Shown here: positions 34,683-43,155 of the stretch, one piece after another
Layout: each line of letters starts with the position of its first letter
How positions within the stretch are numbered: position 1 is the stretch's first letter
Source: Pseudomonas fluorescens
GTDB lineage: Bacteria; Pseudomonadota; Gammaproteobacteria; Pseudomonadales; Pseudomonadaceae
Assembly (NCBI RefSeq): GCF_040448305.1
Contig: NZ_CP148752.1
Span: forward strand, 5,185,501-5,249,500
Direction: 5' to 3'
Length of the DNA stretch: 64,000 nt
Position numbers and translations under genes: made by a program
The notes under the pieces: generated by a model
What the model was told of the DNA's origin: nothing
Databases searched by the model: none
The model's input: the letters and a program-made list of their open reading frames with translations, nothing else

Positions 34683-36121
34683 GATTGCCGTGCCTCCATC
34701 CACTCAGGCCTGAACATCGCAAGCGGCAACTCGATACCGCGCTTGGCCAGCACATCGCGGAAGGCGGGGATCATGCCGCTGGGCCGAAAATCACCGAGTA
34801 CTTCGCCGTTTTCGCTCACGCCGTGGCGCACGAAGGAGAAGATTTCGGTCATGGTGATGATCTCGCCCTCCATGCCGTTGATCTCCTGCACGCTGACCAG
34901 GCGGCGCTTGCCGTCCTCCTGGCGTTCCAGTTGGATGACCACTCCGATGGCCGAAGCGATCTGTTGGCGCATGGCCTTGATCGGAAAGGTCGCCCCGGTC
35001 ATCGACACCATGTTCTCGATTCGCCCCAATGCATCGCGTGCGGTGTTGGCGTGGATCGTGGTCAGCGAACCGTCGTGACCGGTGTTCATCGCTGTCAACA
35101 TGTCCAGCGCCTCGGCGCCGCGCACTTCGCCGATCACAATACGGTCCGGCCGCATCCGCAGGCTGTTGCGCACCAACTCCCGCTGGCTTACCTCGCCGCG
35201 CCCCTCGATATTCGAAGGCCGGGTTTCCAGACGCACCACATGCGGCTGCTGCAGTTGCAGTTCAGCCGAGTCTTCGATGGTGACGATCCGCTCGTTGTGT
35301 GGAATGAAACTGGACAGCACATTGAGCATGGTGGTCTTGCCGCTGCCGGTACCGCCGGAAATCAGCACGTTCAAGCGCCCACGGACAATCGCCTTGAGCA
35401 GCAGGGCAATGGCCGGGGTCAACGCCCCCACCTGGATCAGGCTGTCGGTATTGAGCAGGTCCACGGCAAAGCGCCGGATCGACATGCTAGGGCCGTCGAT
35501 GGCCAGCGGCGGAATAATCGCGTTGACCCGCGAACCGTCCTTGAGCCGCGCATCCACCAACGGCGAAGACTCGTCGATACGCCGACCCAGGCTGGAAACG
35601 ATGCGGTCAATGATGTTCAGCAAATGCCGATCATCGCGAAAACGCACATCGGTGCGTTGCAGCTTGCCGAAGCGCTCGACATACACTGAGTCATGCCGGT
35701 TGACCAAAATGTCGGACACACTGTGATCGGCCAGCAGCGGTTCCAGAGGCCCCAGACCGAGCACCTCGTCGGTGATCTGCTTGATGATCAACTGGCGGCT
35801 GGAAGTACTCACCGGTGCCGAGTGTTCATCGAGCAGACGCTGGCAAATATCGCGAATCTGCCGCGCGGCCTCTGCCTGTTCAAGGGAGTCCAGCAAGGAC
35901 AGGTCCATGACCTTGAGCAACTGCTGGTAGATCTTTTCTCGCCACTCGGCCTCCACCGGGGTGACCTGACTTTTGGTTTCGTAAAGAACGTCCGGCGTTG
36001 CACGTTCCCACGCCATTACTTCCTCGGCCGGATCCGGCTGGTCGTCACCCGGCTGGTTAGCCGACGATGAGGCGGGTTTACCGGACTGTTTGCGCAAGCG
36101 GTTACGAAAGTCGCTGATCAT
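34679..36121 (-). CDS. tadA: Tad pilus secretion ATPase TadA
   Basis: CpaF/TadA-type type II secretion ATPase powering Flp pilus assembly. The 480-residue protein has a variable N-terminus, then the ATPase domain: Walker A GGTGSGKT (256-263), Asp box TIEDSAEL (281-288), Walker B RIVIGEVRGAE (327-337) and His box GHDGSLTTIHANT (348-360), all intact. It follows tadZ by 3 bases. A second unrelated ATPase lies upstream in the same operon. Confidence 0.95.
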   Translation of the reverse strand: MISDFRNRLRKQSGKPASSSANQPGDDQPDPAEEVMAWERATPDVLYETKSQVTPVEAEWREKIYQQLLKVMDLSLLDSLEQAEAARQIRDICQRLLDEHSAPVSTSSRQLIIKQITDEVLGLGPLEPLLADHSVSDILVNRHDSVYVERFGKLQRTDVRFRDDRHLLNIIDRIVSSLGRRIDESSPLVDARLKDGSRVNAIIPPLAIDGPSMSIRRFAVDLLNTDSLIQVGALTPAIALLLKAIVRGRLNVLISGGTGSGKTTMLNVLSSFIPHNERIVTIEDSAELQLQQPHVVRLETRPSNIEGRGEVSQRELVRNSLRMRPDRIVIGEVRGAEALDMLTAMNTGHDGSLTTIHANTARDALGRIENMVSMTGATFPIKAMRQQIASAIGVVIQLERQEDGKRRLVSVQEINGMEGEIITMTEIFSFVRHGVSENGEVLGDFRPSGMIPAFRDVLAKRGIELPLAMFRPEWMEARQS

Positions 36122-36124
36122 GGG

Positions 36125-37345
36125 TCACCCCCCGAAAAAACGGTTGAAGGCGCGTTTGAACACGCCTTTTTTTCCAACCATCTGATTGCCGACCAGGTCA
36201 TCGGCCACGTTGCGCAGGGCAGCGGTTATCGCCGCCTTCGGCGCATGCACACTCAACGGCACGCCAGTGTTCTGGCTCTGGCTGACCAGGTTGAAGTCGT
36301 TGGGTAATTTCGACAGGTTCGTGCAGCGCAGCGCCTCGCCGATATCCTTGAGGCTGACCGCTGCCGCCTTGTCATAGCGGTTGACCACTATCTGCAATTG
36401 ATCCCCACGCACGCCCAGGTCTTCGCGAAGAATCCGCACCAGGGAGCTGGCATCGCGCAGATGGCTGACGCTCTGCTGCACCACCACGTACACCCGATCC
36501 ACCTGTTCCAGCACGGAACCGGTGAGGTGGTCGATTTGTCGCGGCAGATCGATCACTACCCAGTCATAGCTGGCGCGGGCCAACTGCATCAGGGTATCAA
36601 GTTGCTCGGGTTGGGCATCCTGCGGCAGACACAGCTCACCGGCCCGGCCACCCAGCACATGCAAGGTCGGGCTGAAGTGGCTGCAAAAACCGCGTAGCGC
36701 AACACTGTCCATGCCGTCGATCTGATGCAACACCTCAAGATGGCTGTGCGTTTGCGCCACATCCAGGTAATGCGTCACGCTGCCAAATTGCAGGTCCATG
36801 TCCAGCAACAGAGTACTGCCACCCTTCATGCTGAGCTGCTGAGCCAGGTTGCAAGCCAGCATGGTGCCGCCGGATCCGCCCTTGGCGCTGATCACGGCGA
36901 GCAATTTCCCTTCTGTCCCGCTGCCGGTCCGAACCTCCATGACCAGCCGATTCAAGGCGGCGACCAGTTCTGTCTCGGCGACGGGCTCCGGCAGCACGTC
37001 GCGGGCGCCGGCCTGCATCGCCAGGCGCATGCCTTCCTGTTCGCTCAGCAGACCGCACACCAGCATCGGCGGACGCTCATGGGCCGGGCGCTGCAACAGT
37101 GCCGCCAGCTCTTCACGCCACAGGTGGCTGACGCGCAACAGCAACAGATCGGGCATCCGGTCCAGACCGTAGAGTGGGTCGACATGCCCGTTGCTCACCA
37201 GCCGAGTACTCACCTCCAGGCTGGGCATGCGTTGGCAGACGCCTTGCAGGTCGCGCAACGACGTGGCATCACGGCTGCTGATCAGCAACCGTAGCCCGGC
37301 TTTGCTGGTCGAGGTAGAGACGGGAGTTTCCTTGGTATTCAGCAT
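36125..37345 (-). CDS. tadZ: Tad pilus localisation ATPase-like protein TadZ/CpaE
   Basis: CpaE/TadZ-type protein of the MinD/ParA family that localises the pilus machinery. The 406 residues comprise an N-terminal receiver-like domain (about 15-140; DVLPEPVAETEL near 117) and a ParA-like domain (about 147-390). The deviant Walker A reads AKGGSGGTM (154-162): the usual KGGxGKT lysine is replaced by Gly. The start overlaps tadE by 7 bases. Atypical P-loops are known in TadZ, so this may bind rather than hydrolyse ATP. Confidence 0.92.
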   Translation of the reverse strand: MLNTKETPVSTSTSKAGLRLLISSRDATSLRDLQGVCQRMPSLEVSTRLVSNGHVDPLYGLDRMPDLLLLRVSHLWREELAALLQRPAHERPPMLVCGLLSEQEGMRLAMQAGARDVLPEPVAETELVAALNRLVMEVRTGSGTEGKLLAVISAKGGSGGTMLACNLAQQLSMKGGSTLLLDMDLQFGSVTHYLDVAQTHSHLEVLHQIDGMDSVALRGFCSHFSPTLHVLGGRAGELCLPQDAQPEQLDTLMQLARASYDWVVIDLPRQIDHLTGSVLEQVDRVYVVVQQSVSHLRDASSLVRILREDLGVRGDQLQIVVNRYDKAAAVSLKDIGEALRCTNLSKLPNDFNLVSQSQNTGVPLSVHAPKAAITAALRNVADDLVGNQMVGKKGVFKRAFNRFFGG

Positions 37346-37833
37346 GGCGTGATCTCCCCGGAATCGGAATGACGCCCGAGGCTTTCGCGTGGCAACGTTG
37401 CCCTGAATGGGGGCAAGGTAATGGGCACGCCGAACCCGGGAATAAACAGATTGAAAACGAAGTTTTGCAGACTCAACCGGACATAGCGGATGGCACGAAA
37501 ACCATTGACGCTGACCAGGTCAGCGGGGTTGGCCACCAGTGCACCGTTTACGTCCAGGTAGGTCAACGTCAGGTGGGTGGTGGCCAGATCGCCGATCAGC
37601 TTGCTATTACCTGCATCGCCCGCGGCATTGAAGATCGCCCGCCGCAACACCACCGGATCGCTGATATTGCATACCGCCGCCAGGCGCGTGCCACGGCGCA
37701 CGGCCTCATCCAGCGCATTGACCGTGAAGTACAGGCGGCCCATTTCCACTACGCCGAACAACAGCGTGAACACCAGCAGACCAATGACGGCGAACTCCAC
37801 CGTATAGGTGCCGCGCATGTATTTTCTATTCAT
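37339..37833 (-). CDS. tadE: TadE family minor pilin-like protein
   Basis: Pseudopilin of 164 residues with a TadE-like N-terminus, GTYTVEFAVIGLLVFTLLFGVVEMGRL, containing one hydrophobic helix (about residues 12-30) and the E of the prepilin motif. It overlaps the TadF-like gene by one base (TGATG; GTG one codon further upstream is the alternative). Processed by the nearby prepilin peptidase if it follows the family rule. Confidence 0.88.
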   Translation of the reverse strand: MNRKYMRGTYTVEFAVIGLLVFTLLFGVVEMGRLYFTVNALDEAVRRGTRLAAVCNISDPVVLRRAIFNAAGDAGNSKLIGDLATTHLTLTYLDVNGALVANPADLVSVNGFRAIRYVRLSLQNFVFNLFIPGFGVPITLPPFRATLPRESLGRHSDSGEITPC

Positions 37834-38312
37834 CACAGGGCCCTCATCACGGTAGTGGCGACCAGCGGAATGCCCAGTGCAATCTGATTACCAAAAAAAC
37901 CGGGAAGCGCTCCGGCGCATTTGCCACCGCCAATCACCGGGCAGAATGTGTAAGTGATGGTGACCCGCACATGGTCAGTGCCCTCTGGGGCGACGATAAC
38001 GTTGCCAGTCGTCAAATCTGACAACACCGCAGCCCCGGTGTCGACAGGCACGCCAAACACCGCAACGTTTTTCGTCTGGGTCTCCAGCGTATCGCTCAGA
38101 GCAACCTTGCCAAGCGTTGAGTCCCAGGCCTGGCTGGCGACAAAACGGTCGGCATCGCGGCTGGCCTGCAGCAGCAGGTTGTACTGATAGAGCATGCGGC
38201 CGAACTCACCGAAGGCCAGCAACATCAGGAGCAACACCGGCAGGATCAGGGTGAATTCCACTATGGCCAGGCCTTGCTGGCGCTGCGGATGTTTAAATCC
38301 GTGAAGTCTCAT
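37833..38312 (-). CDS. tadF: second TadE-like pseudopilin (TadF position)
   Basis: Protein of 159 residues with the TadE-domain opening RQQGLAIVEFTLILPVLLLMLLAFGEFGRML, a single hydrophobic helix at about 13-35, and a Cys-containing C-terminal part. It lies directly downstream of tadG (8 bases) and overlaps tadE. Assignment to TadF is by position and domain, not by a specific motif. Confidence 0.85.
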   Translation of the reverse strand: MRLHGFKHPQRQQGLAIVEFTLILPVLLLMLLAFGEFGRMLYQYNLLLQASRDADRFVASQAWDSTLGKVALSDTLETQTKNVAVFGVPVDTGAAVLSDLTTGNVIVAPEGTDHVRVTITYTFCPVIGGGKCAGALPGFFGNQIALGIPLVATTVMRAL

Positions 38313-38320
38313 GACGCCTC

Positions 38321-39655
38321 CTACGAGTCAGTGCTCGGAGTGCCGCTGCCGTTGAGATAGGTTTTGTAGAGCTGAATGATCTGCGGGCCGGAATCGGTGG
38401 ACGGCGAGGGGCCGGCCACGTTGTCGCCTTCGCACTCTTTCACGAACTGGCCGAAGATCTCCGCTTCCGCGCCGCCGCCGTCCATGGGCTGCACCACGAA
38501 ATAACAGCCAAAACCGAGGACCGGGATCGAGGTTGAACCATTATTTTTCCCGGCGCAGTCGCCCACCACGATTTTCAGCATCCGGCGCTCGAACACCCCA
38601 TTGCTCTCACAGCCACTGGCCCCTGCCACACACGCGGCAACGCTCGTACGCCAGTCGTTATAGTCCAGTATCGCGTTGCCGCCCGCCGTGAGGGTGCCAT
38701 TGCTCGAGGTGACGGTTTGCCCCTGGTACTTCGGGCCTGTGCCGTCGTCAGTAATTGCGGGGTTACTGGACGAGGTCACCAGGTCCGGCGGATAGGCCGA
38801 GGCGCTGACCGGGCCGTTGTAGATGCCGAAGCGTGTATTCAGGCCTTGAGACGCAGGGCCGACCTTGTTGCCAGGTTCGGTCGCCACGTTGTCTCCCACA
38901 TTGCGGCAGACCTTGCCGCCTCCGGCCATCTCCTCCCTGATCGCATTGCCGCCAGTGCCAAAATCGAGCAACTGAAAGTTGCCTGGACCAATGGGCGAGT
39001 TATTGCCGGCAGCCGTCTTCAATACCTTCAATTCACCAAACTGGAAGCCCCAGAACATACCGGCGCCCGGGTTGTATTGAGCCGGGTCGCCACAGACCAT
39101 CAAAGGCGCGAGATCGCAGGGGCTGGTAGGGCTGGGTCCCGCGGTGGCGATCGCCGCCACCGCCTTGTTCCCCAGGGCGCCTAATGACTGGGCGAAGTTC
39201 CAGAAAAATCCCGTCAGGCTATAGCTCGCTACCGATACCCGAACGTACTTGGCATCCGTTGGCCCGGGATAGGAGAACGGGCCATAGACGCTGCTTGCCA
39301 TCTCCACCACTGCAAATGTGCCTGCATTGCCGCCGACAGCCGTGGCCAATTCGTTGTTGCCTGCAGCATTGGCATTTTGTGTCAACGTATTGAGCGCGGC
39401 GGTACGCGTCGCGCTGGCCGCGCTGACACTGTTGACGCCCCCCTCCACCTGACTCAGGGTTTTGGCGCCACTCAGGGCGGCGGCGTCCACCGCACTCTGC
39501 AGGCGCGTTTTGTTCAGCATCATATGCCCGCCGTCCAAAGCCAACGCCGCCATCATGGCCATCGCCGCCAACGCGATCACCATCAAGACACTCACCGATC
39601 CTTCCTGGCGCCTTGGCGTCGAAGTGAACGGCCGCTGAATACGAAGATTCATCAT
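38321..39655 (-). CDS. tadG: TadG-like pilus assembly protein
   Basis: Protein of 444 residues with the TadG N-terminal helix (EGSVSVLMVIALAAMAMMAALALDGGHMMLNKTRLQ, about 20-55), followed by a periplasmic region rich in Gly/Ser/Asn. No von Willebrand MIDAS motif (DxSxS) is visible, so it is a short-form TadG. Cysteines cluster in the second half (for example CDLAPLMVC near 176-184). Start ATG 39655 has GAGGG 5 bases upstream; ATG 39652 is a near alternative and TTG 39658 a weaker one. Confidence 0.85.
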   Translation of the reverse strand: MMNLRIQRPFTSTPRRQEGSVSVLMVIALAAMAMMAALALDGGHMMLNKTRLQSAVDAAALSGAKTLSQVEGGVNSVSAASATRTAALNTLTQNANAAGNNELATAVGGNAGTFAVVEMASSVYGPFSYPGPTDAKYVRVSVASYSLTGFFWNFAQSLGALGNKAVAAIATAGPSPTSPCDLAPLMVCGDPAQYNPGAGMFWGFQFGELKVLKTAAGNNSPIGPGNFQLLDFGTGGNAIREEMAGGGKVCRNVGDNVATEPGNKVGPASQGLNTRFGIYNGPVSASAYPPDLVTSSSNPAITDDGTGPKYQGQTVTSSNGTLTAGGNAILDYNDWRTSVAACVAGASGCESNGVFERRMLKIVVGDCAGKNNGSTSIPVLGFGCYFVVQPMDGGGAEAEIFGQFVKECEGDNVAGPSPSTDSGPQIIQLYKTYLNGSGTPSTDS

Positions 39656-39730
39656 CAAGCCCTCGATTGCCGATACTGATCCGGATCGGCTCCGCCAATA
39701 CCGTGGTGCCCAGAGACCTGTTGCGTCCCG

Positions 39731-40546
39731 TCAGCGAATGTTTACTACTTTGGCTTCGATCCCGCGGATAACGGTGATACCCCCGCCCTCGCCACTGCTG
39801 CGCTGTACCACGCGTTTTGGCGCCTCGGCGGTGGCCACAGCCATGGCTGGGGCAACTGGCGTAGCAGGCGCAACGGCCGGGCTTTTCTTCTCGAGGTTCA
39901 GTGGGTTACGCAGCGCCAGTTGCAACTTGCCTTCTGTCTGCGCCGTAACCAGGGCCTCCGCTTCAGCGGCCGACATCTCCAGCGTCACGGCGCGCACCAC
40001 TACCGGTTGCGTCTTATCGGTACCCGCGGTCTGATCCACCGCCAACACCCGCAAGTTCTCGAGGATGGTCCTGGACGTGGCGCTGTTACTGCCCGAATTG
40101 GTGGTTTTGGTCGCCAGTACATCGACCCGGTTACCCGGTAACAGGAATCCGCCGACACCGACCACATCGTCCACACGCACCGATATGGCGCGTTTGTCAG
40201 GAGCAATCAAAGAGGCTAGGGTGCTGCCCCCCAGGTGCTCGCTCAGACGTGCACCACGCACGATGTCGCCCCGCAGAATGTCGAACGTTGCAATCTTGCC
40301 CACGGCTTTTTCGCTGGCATCGAAGGCATCGTCCGGGATCGTATCCATGGGCATGCGTACGGTCGTGACCTGCTGGGCTTCGACCATCTGCCCGAATGGA
40401 ATCTCTACCGTGGCAACCACCACGTTTCGAAAGTGGTCATCCGGGCTGGCATTGAGCCGCGCGCTCAGCCAGGAGTCGGCCATCCATGCAGCCCCAAGGC
40501 CCATGACCAGGGAAGCGCCTATCAGGGTAAGCGTACGAGAGCTCAT
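39731..40546 (-). CDS. rcpC: Flp pilus assembly protein RcpC/CpaB
   Basis: Periplasmic, inner-membrane-anchored protein of 271 residues with one N-terminal hydrophobic helix (about 5-28), a SAF-like domain (about 45-110, with GQMVEAQQVTTVRMP) and the RcpC-like region VDDVVGVGGFLLPGNRVDVLAT. The C-terminus has an Ala/Pro/Val-rich linker (about 220-250). It probably contacts the secretin. It lies between the extra ATPase gene and tadG. Confidence 0.9.
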   Translation of the reverse strand: MSSRTLTLIGASLVMGLGAAWMADSWLSARLNASPDDHFRNVVVATVEIPFGQMVEAQQVTTVRMPMDTIPDDAFDASEKAVGKIATFDILRGDIVRGARLSEHLGGSTLASLIAPDKRAISVRVDDVVGVGGFLLPGNRVDVLATKTTNSGSNSATSRTILENLRVLAVDQTAGTDKTQPVVVRAVTLEMSAAEAEALVTAQTEGKLQLALRNPLNLEKKSPAVAPATPVAPAMAVATAEAPKRVVQRSSGEGGGITVIRGIEAKVVNIR

Positions 40547-40561
40547 GTCAGTATCTCCGTA

Positions 40562-41890
40562 TCAAAGAAAGTTGAGCTGGACGAAGTAGTTGTGCCAGGC
40601 CCATTCCAACTCTTTCGGTGACAGTGGTCCGGAACCGCCGATATAACGCTGGCGATCGAGCGCCATGTTCAGGAGATCTCGGGGATGGCAGGGCACCAGG
40701 GGCATGCCTTCACTTGCATAAAGCCTTTGCAGCACATAACGCACCAACAGCGGGTCATAAGAAATACCCAGACGCTCGCTTTCCATACGCCAGATCTTTT
40801 CGTACTCCTCGGGCTTCAGGTAACCGAATTGCAGCTTGTAGCCAATCCGGCGAAGGAAGGCCTCATCGGCCAGCTCCAGGGGATTGAGGTTGGTGGAAAA
40901 CACCAGAATCAGATCGAACGGCAGCTCGCAATGCCGACCGCCGCCCAGGTTGAGGAAATCGCGTTTCTCCTCCATCGGGACGATCCAGCGATTCAGCAGC
41001 TCGGCGGGTGCCATGCGCTGGCGCCCCATGTCGTCGATGATGAACAGGCCATTGCAGGCCTTGAGCTGCAAGGCGGCCTGGTATTGACGGGTGAAGGGGT
41101 CATAGCGAACGTCCAGCTGTTCCATGCTCAACTCACCGCCCGTGATGACTATCGGGCGTTTGCAGCACAACAGTCGACGGTCGATCCCTTCGTTGAGCAT
41201 CAGACTGTTCTGTTGAACGTTATCATCGAGCCGCTGATGCACCTGCGGGTCATAGATCTCGATCACCGACTCGTTGATGACGATGGCATGGGGGACCCAG
41301 ATGGCCTCGGCGAACAGACGGATCAGCCGACTGCTGACATAGGTCTTGCCGGTCCCCGCGGGGCCATAAATCATGATTGCGCGCCCGGAGTTCATCGCAA
41401 CACCCAACTGATCGAGCATCTCCTCCGTGAGCACTACGCCAGCAAAGGCATTGCGCATATCGTTGGCGTTGATGCGACCATGGTGAATGGTCTGTAGTTT
41501 GATCAGGGACCGGTAGGTACTCACCGGAAACGGTGCTGCGCCTATATAACCGCTACGCGACAGGGCATCGCGGGCGGCACTGCGTCCGCGTTCGGTCAGG
41601 CCATAACGCAGCGACTGCCCACCCGTTTGACTCACCTGGCCAAGCACTTCGACTCGGCCATCCTTGCGCAGAAATGCCAGGACCTCTTCAAGTACCGCGC
41701 CGGTCAGCGCCAGGCGCTCCACCAGCCGCGACATGTCCAGCACGCCGGCATCAAACAAATGCTTGCACACCAACTCACCGAGAAAACTGTCGGTCAGGCC
41801 GGTTTCACGGATAGTGCAGGGCTGAGGAGCCAGGCGTTGCACCGCGCTCCGATCGCTGGGGTAGGCATCACTTTCGACGATGACGTGCAT
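40562..41890 (-). CDS. AAA+ ATPase with winged-helix-like N-terminus, in tad operon
   Basis: Protein of 442 residues that I do not assign to a named tad family. The N-terminal ~120 residues look like a helical/winged-helix domain (LARLELVERLALTGAVLEEVLAFLRKDGRVEV type pattern at about 50-82). The AAA+ domain has Walker A GPAGTGKT (176-183), Walker B LFIIDD (282-287), sensor-1-like STN (332-334) and an arginine pair FLRR (345-348). No membrane segment. It sits between the prepilin peptidase and rcpC, with 14-15 base gaps, so it is very likely cotranscribed. TadA already supplies the secretion ATPase, so this one may act as a chaperone, disassembly or regulatory ATPase; that is inference. Confidence 0.8.
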   Translation of the reverse strand: MHVIVESDAYPSDRSAVQRLAPQPCTIRETGLTDSFLGELVCKHLFDAGVLDMSRLVERLALTGAVLEEVLAFLRKDGRVEVLGQVSQTGGQSLRYGLTERGRSAARDALSRSGYIGAAPFPVSTYRSLIKLQTIHHGRINANDMRNAFAGVVLTEEMLDQLGVAMNSGRAIMIYGPAGTGKTYVSSRLIRLFAEAIWVPHAIVINESVIEIYDPQVHQRLDDNVQQNSLMLNEGIDRRLLCCKRPIVITGGELSMEQLDVRYDPFTRQYQAALQLKACNGLFIIDDMGRQRMAPAELLNRWIVPMEEKRDFLNLGGGRHCELPFDLILVFSTNLNPLELADEAFLRRIGYKLQFGYLKPEEYEKIWRMESERLGISYDPLLVRYVLQRLYASEGMPLVPCHPRDLLNMALDRQRYIGGSGPLSPKELEWAWHNYFVQLNFL

Positions 41891-41905
41891 GGCTAGCCTC
41901 CTGGG

Positions 41906-42424
41906 CTACGGGCCGATCTGCAGCCAATAGCCACTGGCCAGGGTTCCGAGCAAAATTGCAACGGAGTATGGGAAAGGCTTTCCGGCCACTTCATCTACCG
42001 CCGGAGCCAAGTAGGTTCGCGCCCTTAACATCAACCCGTAGCGCGTTAAGGTTTGCAGCAGCTGGCCACGAAAAAGGATGATCAAAAAACCGCACAAACC
42101 ACCGGCCATCAGACTGAAAAGCGCCGTCCACAACGCGACATGCGGTGTAAAAAAACATCCGACCATGGCCATCAACTTGACGTCCCCGGCGGCCATACCG
42201 CCCAGGGCGTACATGGGTAGAAACACTGTAAAGCCGATCAGCATGGCCAACGCAGCATTACCAAGCCCCTCAACTCCACTGGCGTAAGCCTGACTGGTCA
42301 AACCCAAAACAAGTCCTAAAAGAACCAGCAGGTTGGGGATGCGGTGGCGACGAAGGTCGCTCACCACCGCAATACCTAGCAGCCCTAACAGAACAATTGA
42401 TATAAACATCTGCTCAATAGGCAT
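41906..42424 (-). CDS. tadV: Flp prepilin peptidase TadV/CpaA
   Basis: Short A24-family aspartyl prepilin peptidase of 172 residues that should cleave the Flp, TadE and TadF prepilins. The start MPIEQMFISIVLL is hydrophobic; conserved Asp residues are in VVSDLRRHRIPN (near 20) and the GxGD-like motif AAGDVKLMA (near 78-84). About four to five membrane segments, no N-terminal methyltransferase domain. Directly downstream of flp1. Starts at the ATG 42424; upstream in-frame codons lie in the repeated pilin leader. Confidence 0.92.
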   Translation of the reverse strand: MPIEQMFISIVLLGLLGIAVVSDLRRHRIPNLLVLLGLVLGLTSQAYASGVEGLGNAALAMLIGFTVFLPMYALGGMAAGDVKLMAMVGCFFTPHVALWTALFSLMAGGLCGFLIILFRGQLLQTLTRYGLMLRARTYLAPAVDEVAGKPFPYSVAILLGTLASGYWLQIGP

Positions 42425-42453
42425 CGCTGCATCTCTCACTGGGAATAGACTTA

Positions 42454-42648
42454 CTAGCACGCCCCACCGGGGACCATACAAGTAGCTAGCCTACCGACCT
42501 GCGTGGCAATGGCGCCGCCCAAGGTGGTAAAACTAGTGGCAACCGCCAGGGTTATTAGCCCGCCGGCCACCGCGTATTCCACAATGGTCAGACCATCTTC
42601 GTCTTTGACGAACTTCACTAGCGAAGCCTTGATCGTTTGCATGATCAT
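42454..42648 (-). CDS. flp1: Flp-type pilin, copy 1 (nearest tadV)
   Basis: Prepilin of 64 residues: a 19-residue leader ending in DEDG, then the Flp motif LTIVEYAVAGG, so E and Y are at mature +5 and +6. The mature part is about 45 residues and ends LATCMVPGGAC, with two cysteines. It differs from the other two copies (VGR in place of IGF, TSFTTLGGAIATQ). GAGG lies 8 bases before the ATG. Expected to be the major or a minor subunit; expression level is unknown. Confidence 0.92.
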   Translation of the reverse strand: MIMQTIKASLVKFVKDEDGLTIVEYAVAGGLITLAVATSFTTLGGAIATQVGRLATCMVPGGAC

Positions 42649-42707
42649 TTTGCCCACCTCACTCGAATGTTGTTTTTTCTGCTGCATCTCTCTCACAGGG
42701 AATAGAC

Positions 42708-42902
42708 TTACTTGCACGCCCCACCGGCCATACAAGTAGCTAGAAAACCGATCTGTTTGGTAATGGCCGCGCCCAAGGTGGTAAAACTAGCGGCAACCGC
42801 CAGGGTTATTAGCCCGCCGGCCACCGCGTATTCCACAATGGTCAGACCATCTTCGTCTTTGACAAACTTCACTAGCGAAACCTTGATCGCTTGCATGATC
42901 AT
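42708..42902 (-). CDS. flp2: Flp-type pilin, copy 2
   Basis: Prepilin of 64 residues, mature portion identical to copy 3 (LTIVEYAVAGGLITLAVAAS, then FTTLGAAITKQIGFLATCMAGGACK), with two C-terminal cysteines. The leader differs from copy 3 in two or three residues. It lies 254 bases upstream of copy 1, with the same RBS and leader spacing. Confidence 0.92.
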   Translation of the reverse strand: MIMQAIKVSLVKFVKDEDGLTIVEYAVAGGLITLAVAASFTTLGAAITKQIGFLATCMAGGACK

Positions 42903-42960
42903 TTTGCCCACCTCACTCGAATGTTGTTTTTCTGCTGCATCCCTCTCACAGGGAATAGAC

Positions 42961-43155
42961 TTACTTGCACGCCCCACCGGCCATACAAGTAGCTAGAAAA
43001 CCGATCTGTTTGGTAATGGCGGCGCCCAAGGTGGTAAAACTAGCGGCAACCGCCAGGGTTATTAGCCCTCCCGCAACCGCATATTCCACAATGGTCAGAC
43101 CATCTTCGTCTTTGACGAACTTCACTACCGAAGCCTTGATTGTTTGCATGTTCAT
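42961..43155 (-). CDS. flp3: Flp-type pilin, copy 3 (operon-proximal)
   Basis: Prepilin of 64 residues whose mature sequence equals copy 2. It is the first gene of the long minus-strand tad operon. Upstream GAGGTGGGCAAA precedes the ATG, as for the other copies. In 253-254-base tandem arrays such as this, unequal crossing-over can change copy number. Confidence 0.92.
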   Translation of the reverse strand: MNMQTIKASVVKFVKDEDGLTIVEYAVAGGLITLAVAASFTTLGAAITKQIGFLATCMAGGACK

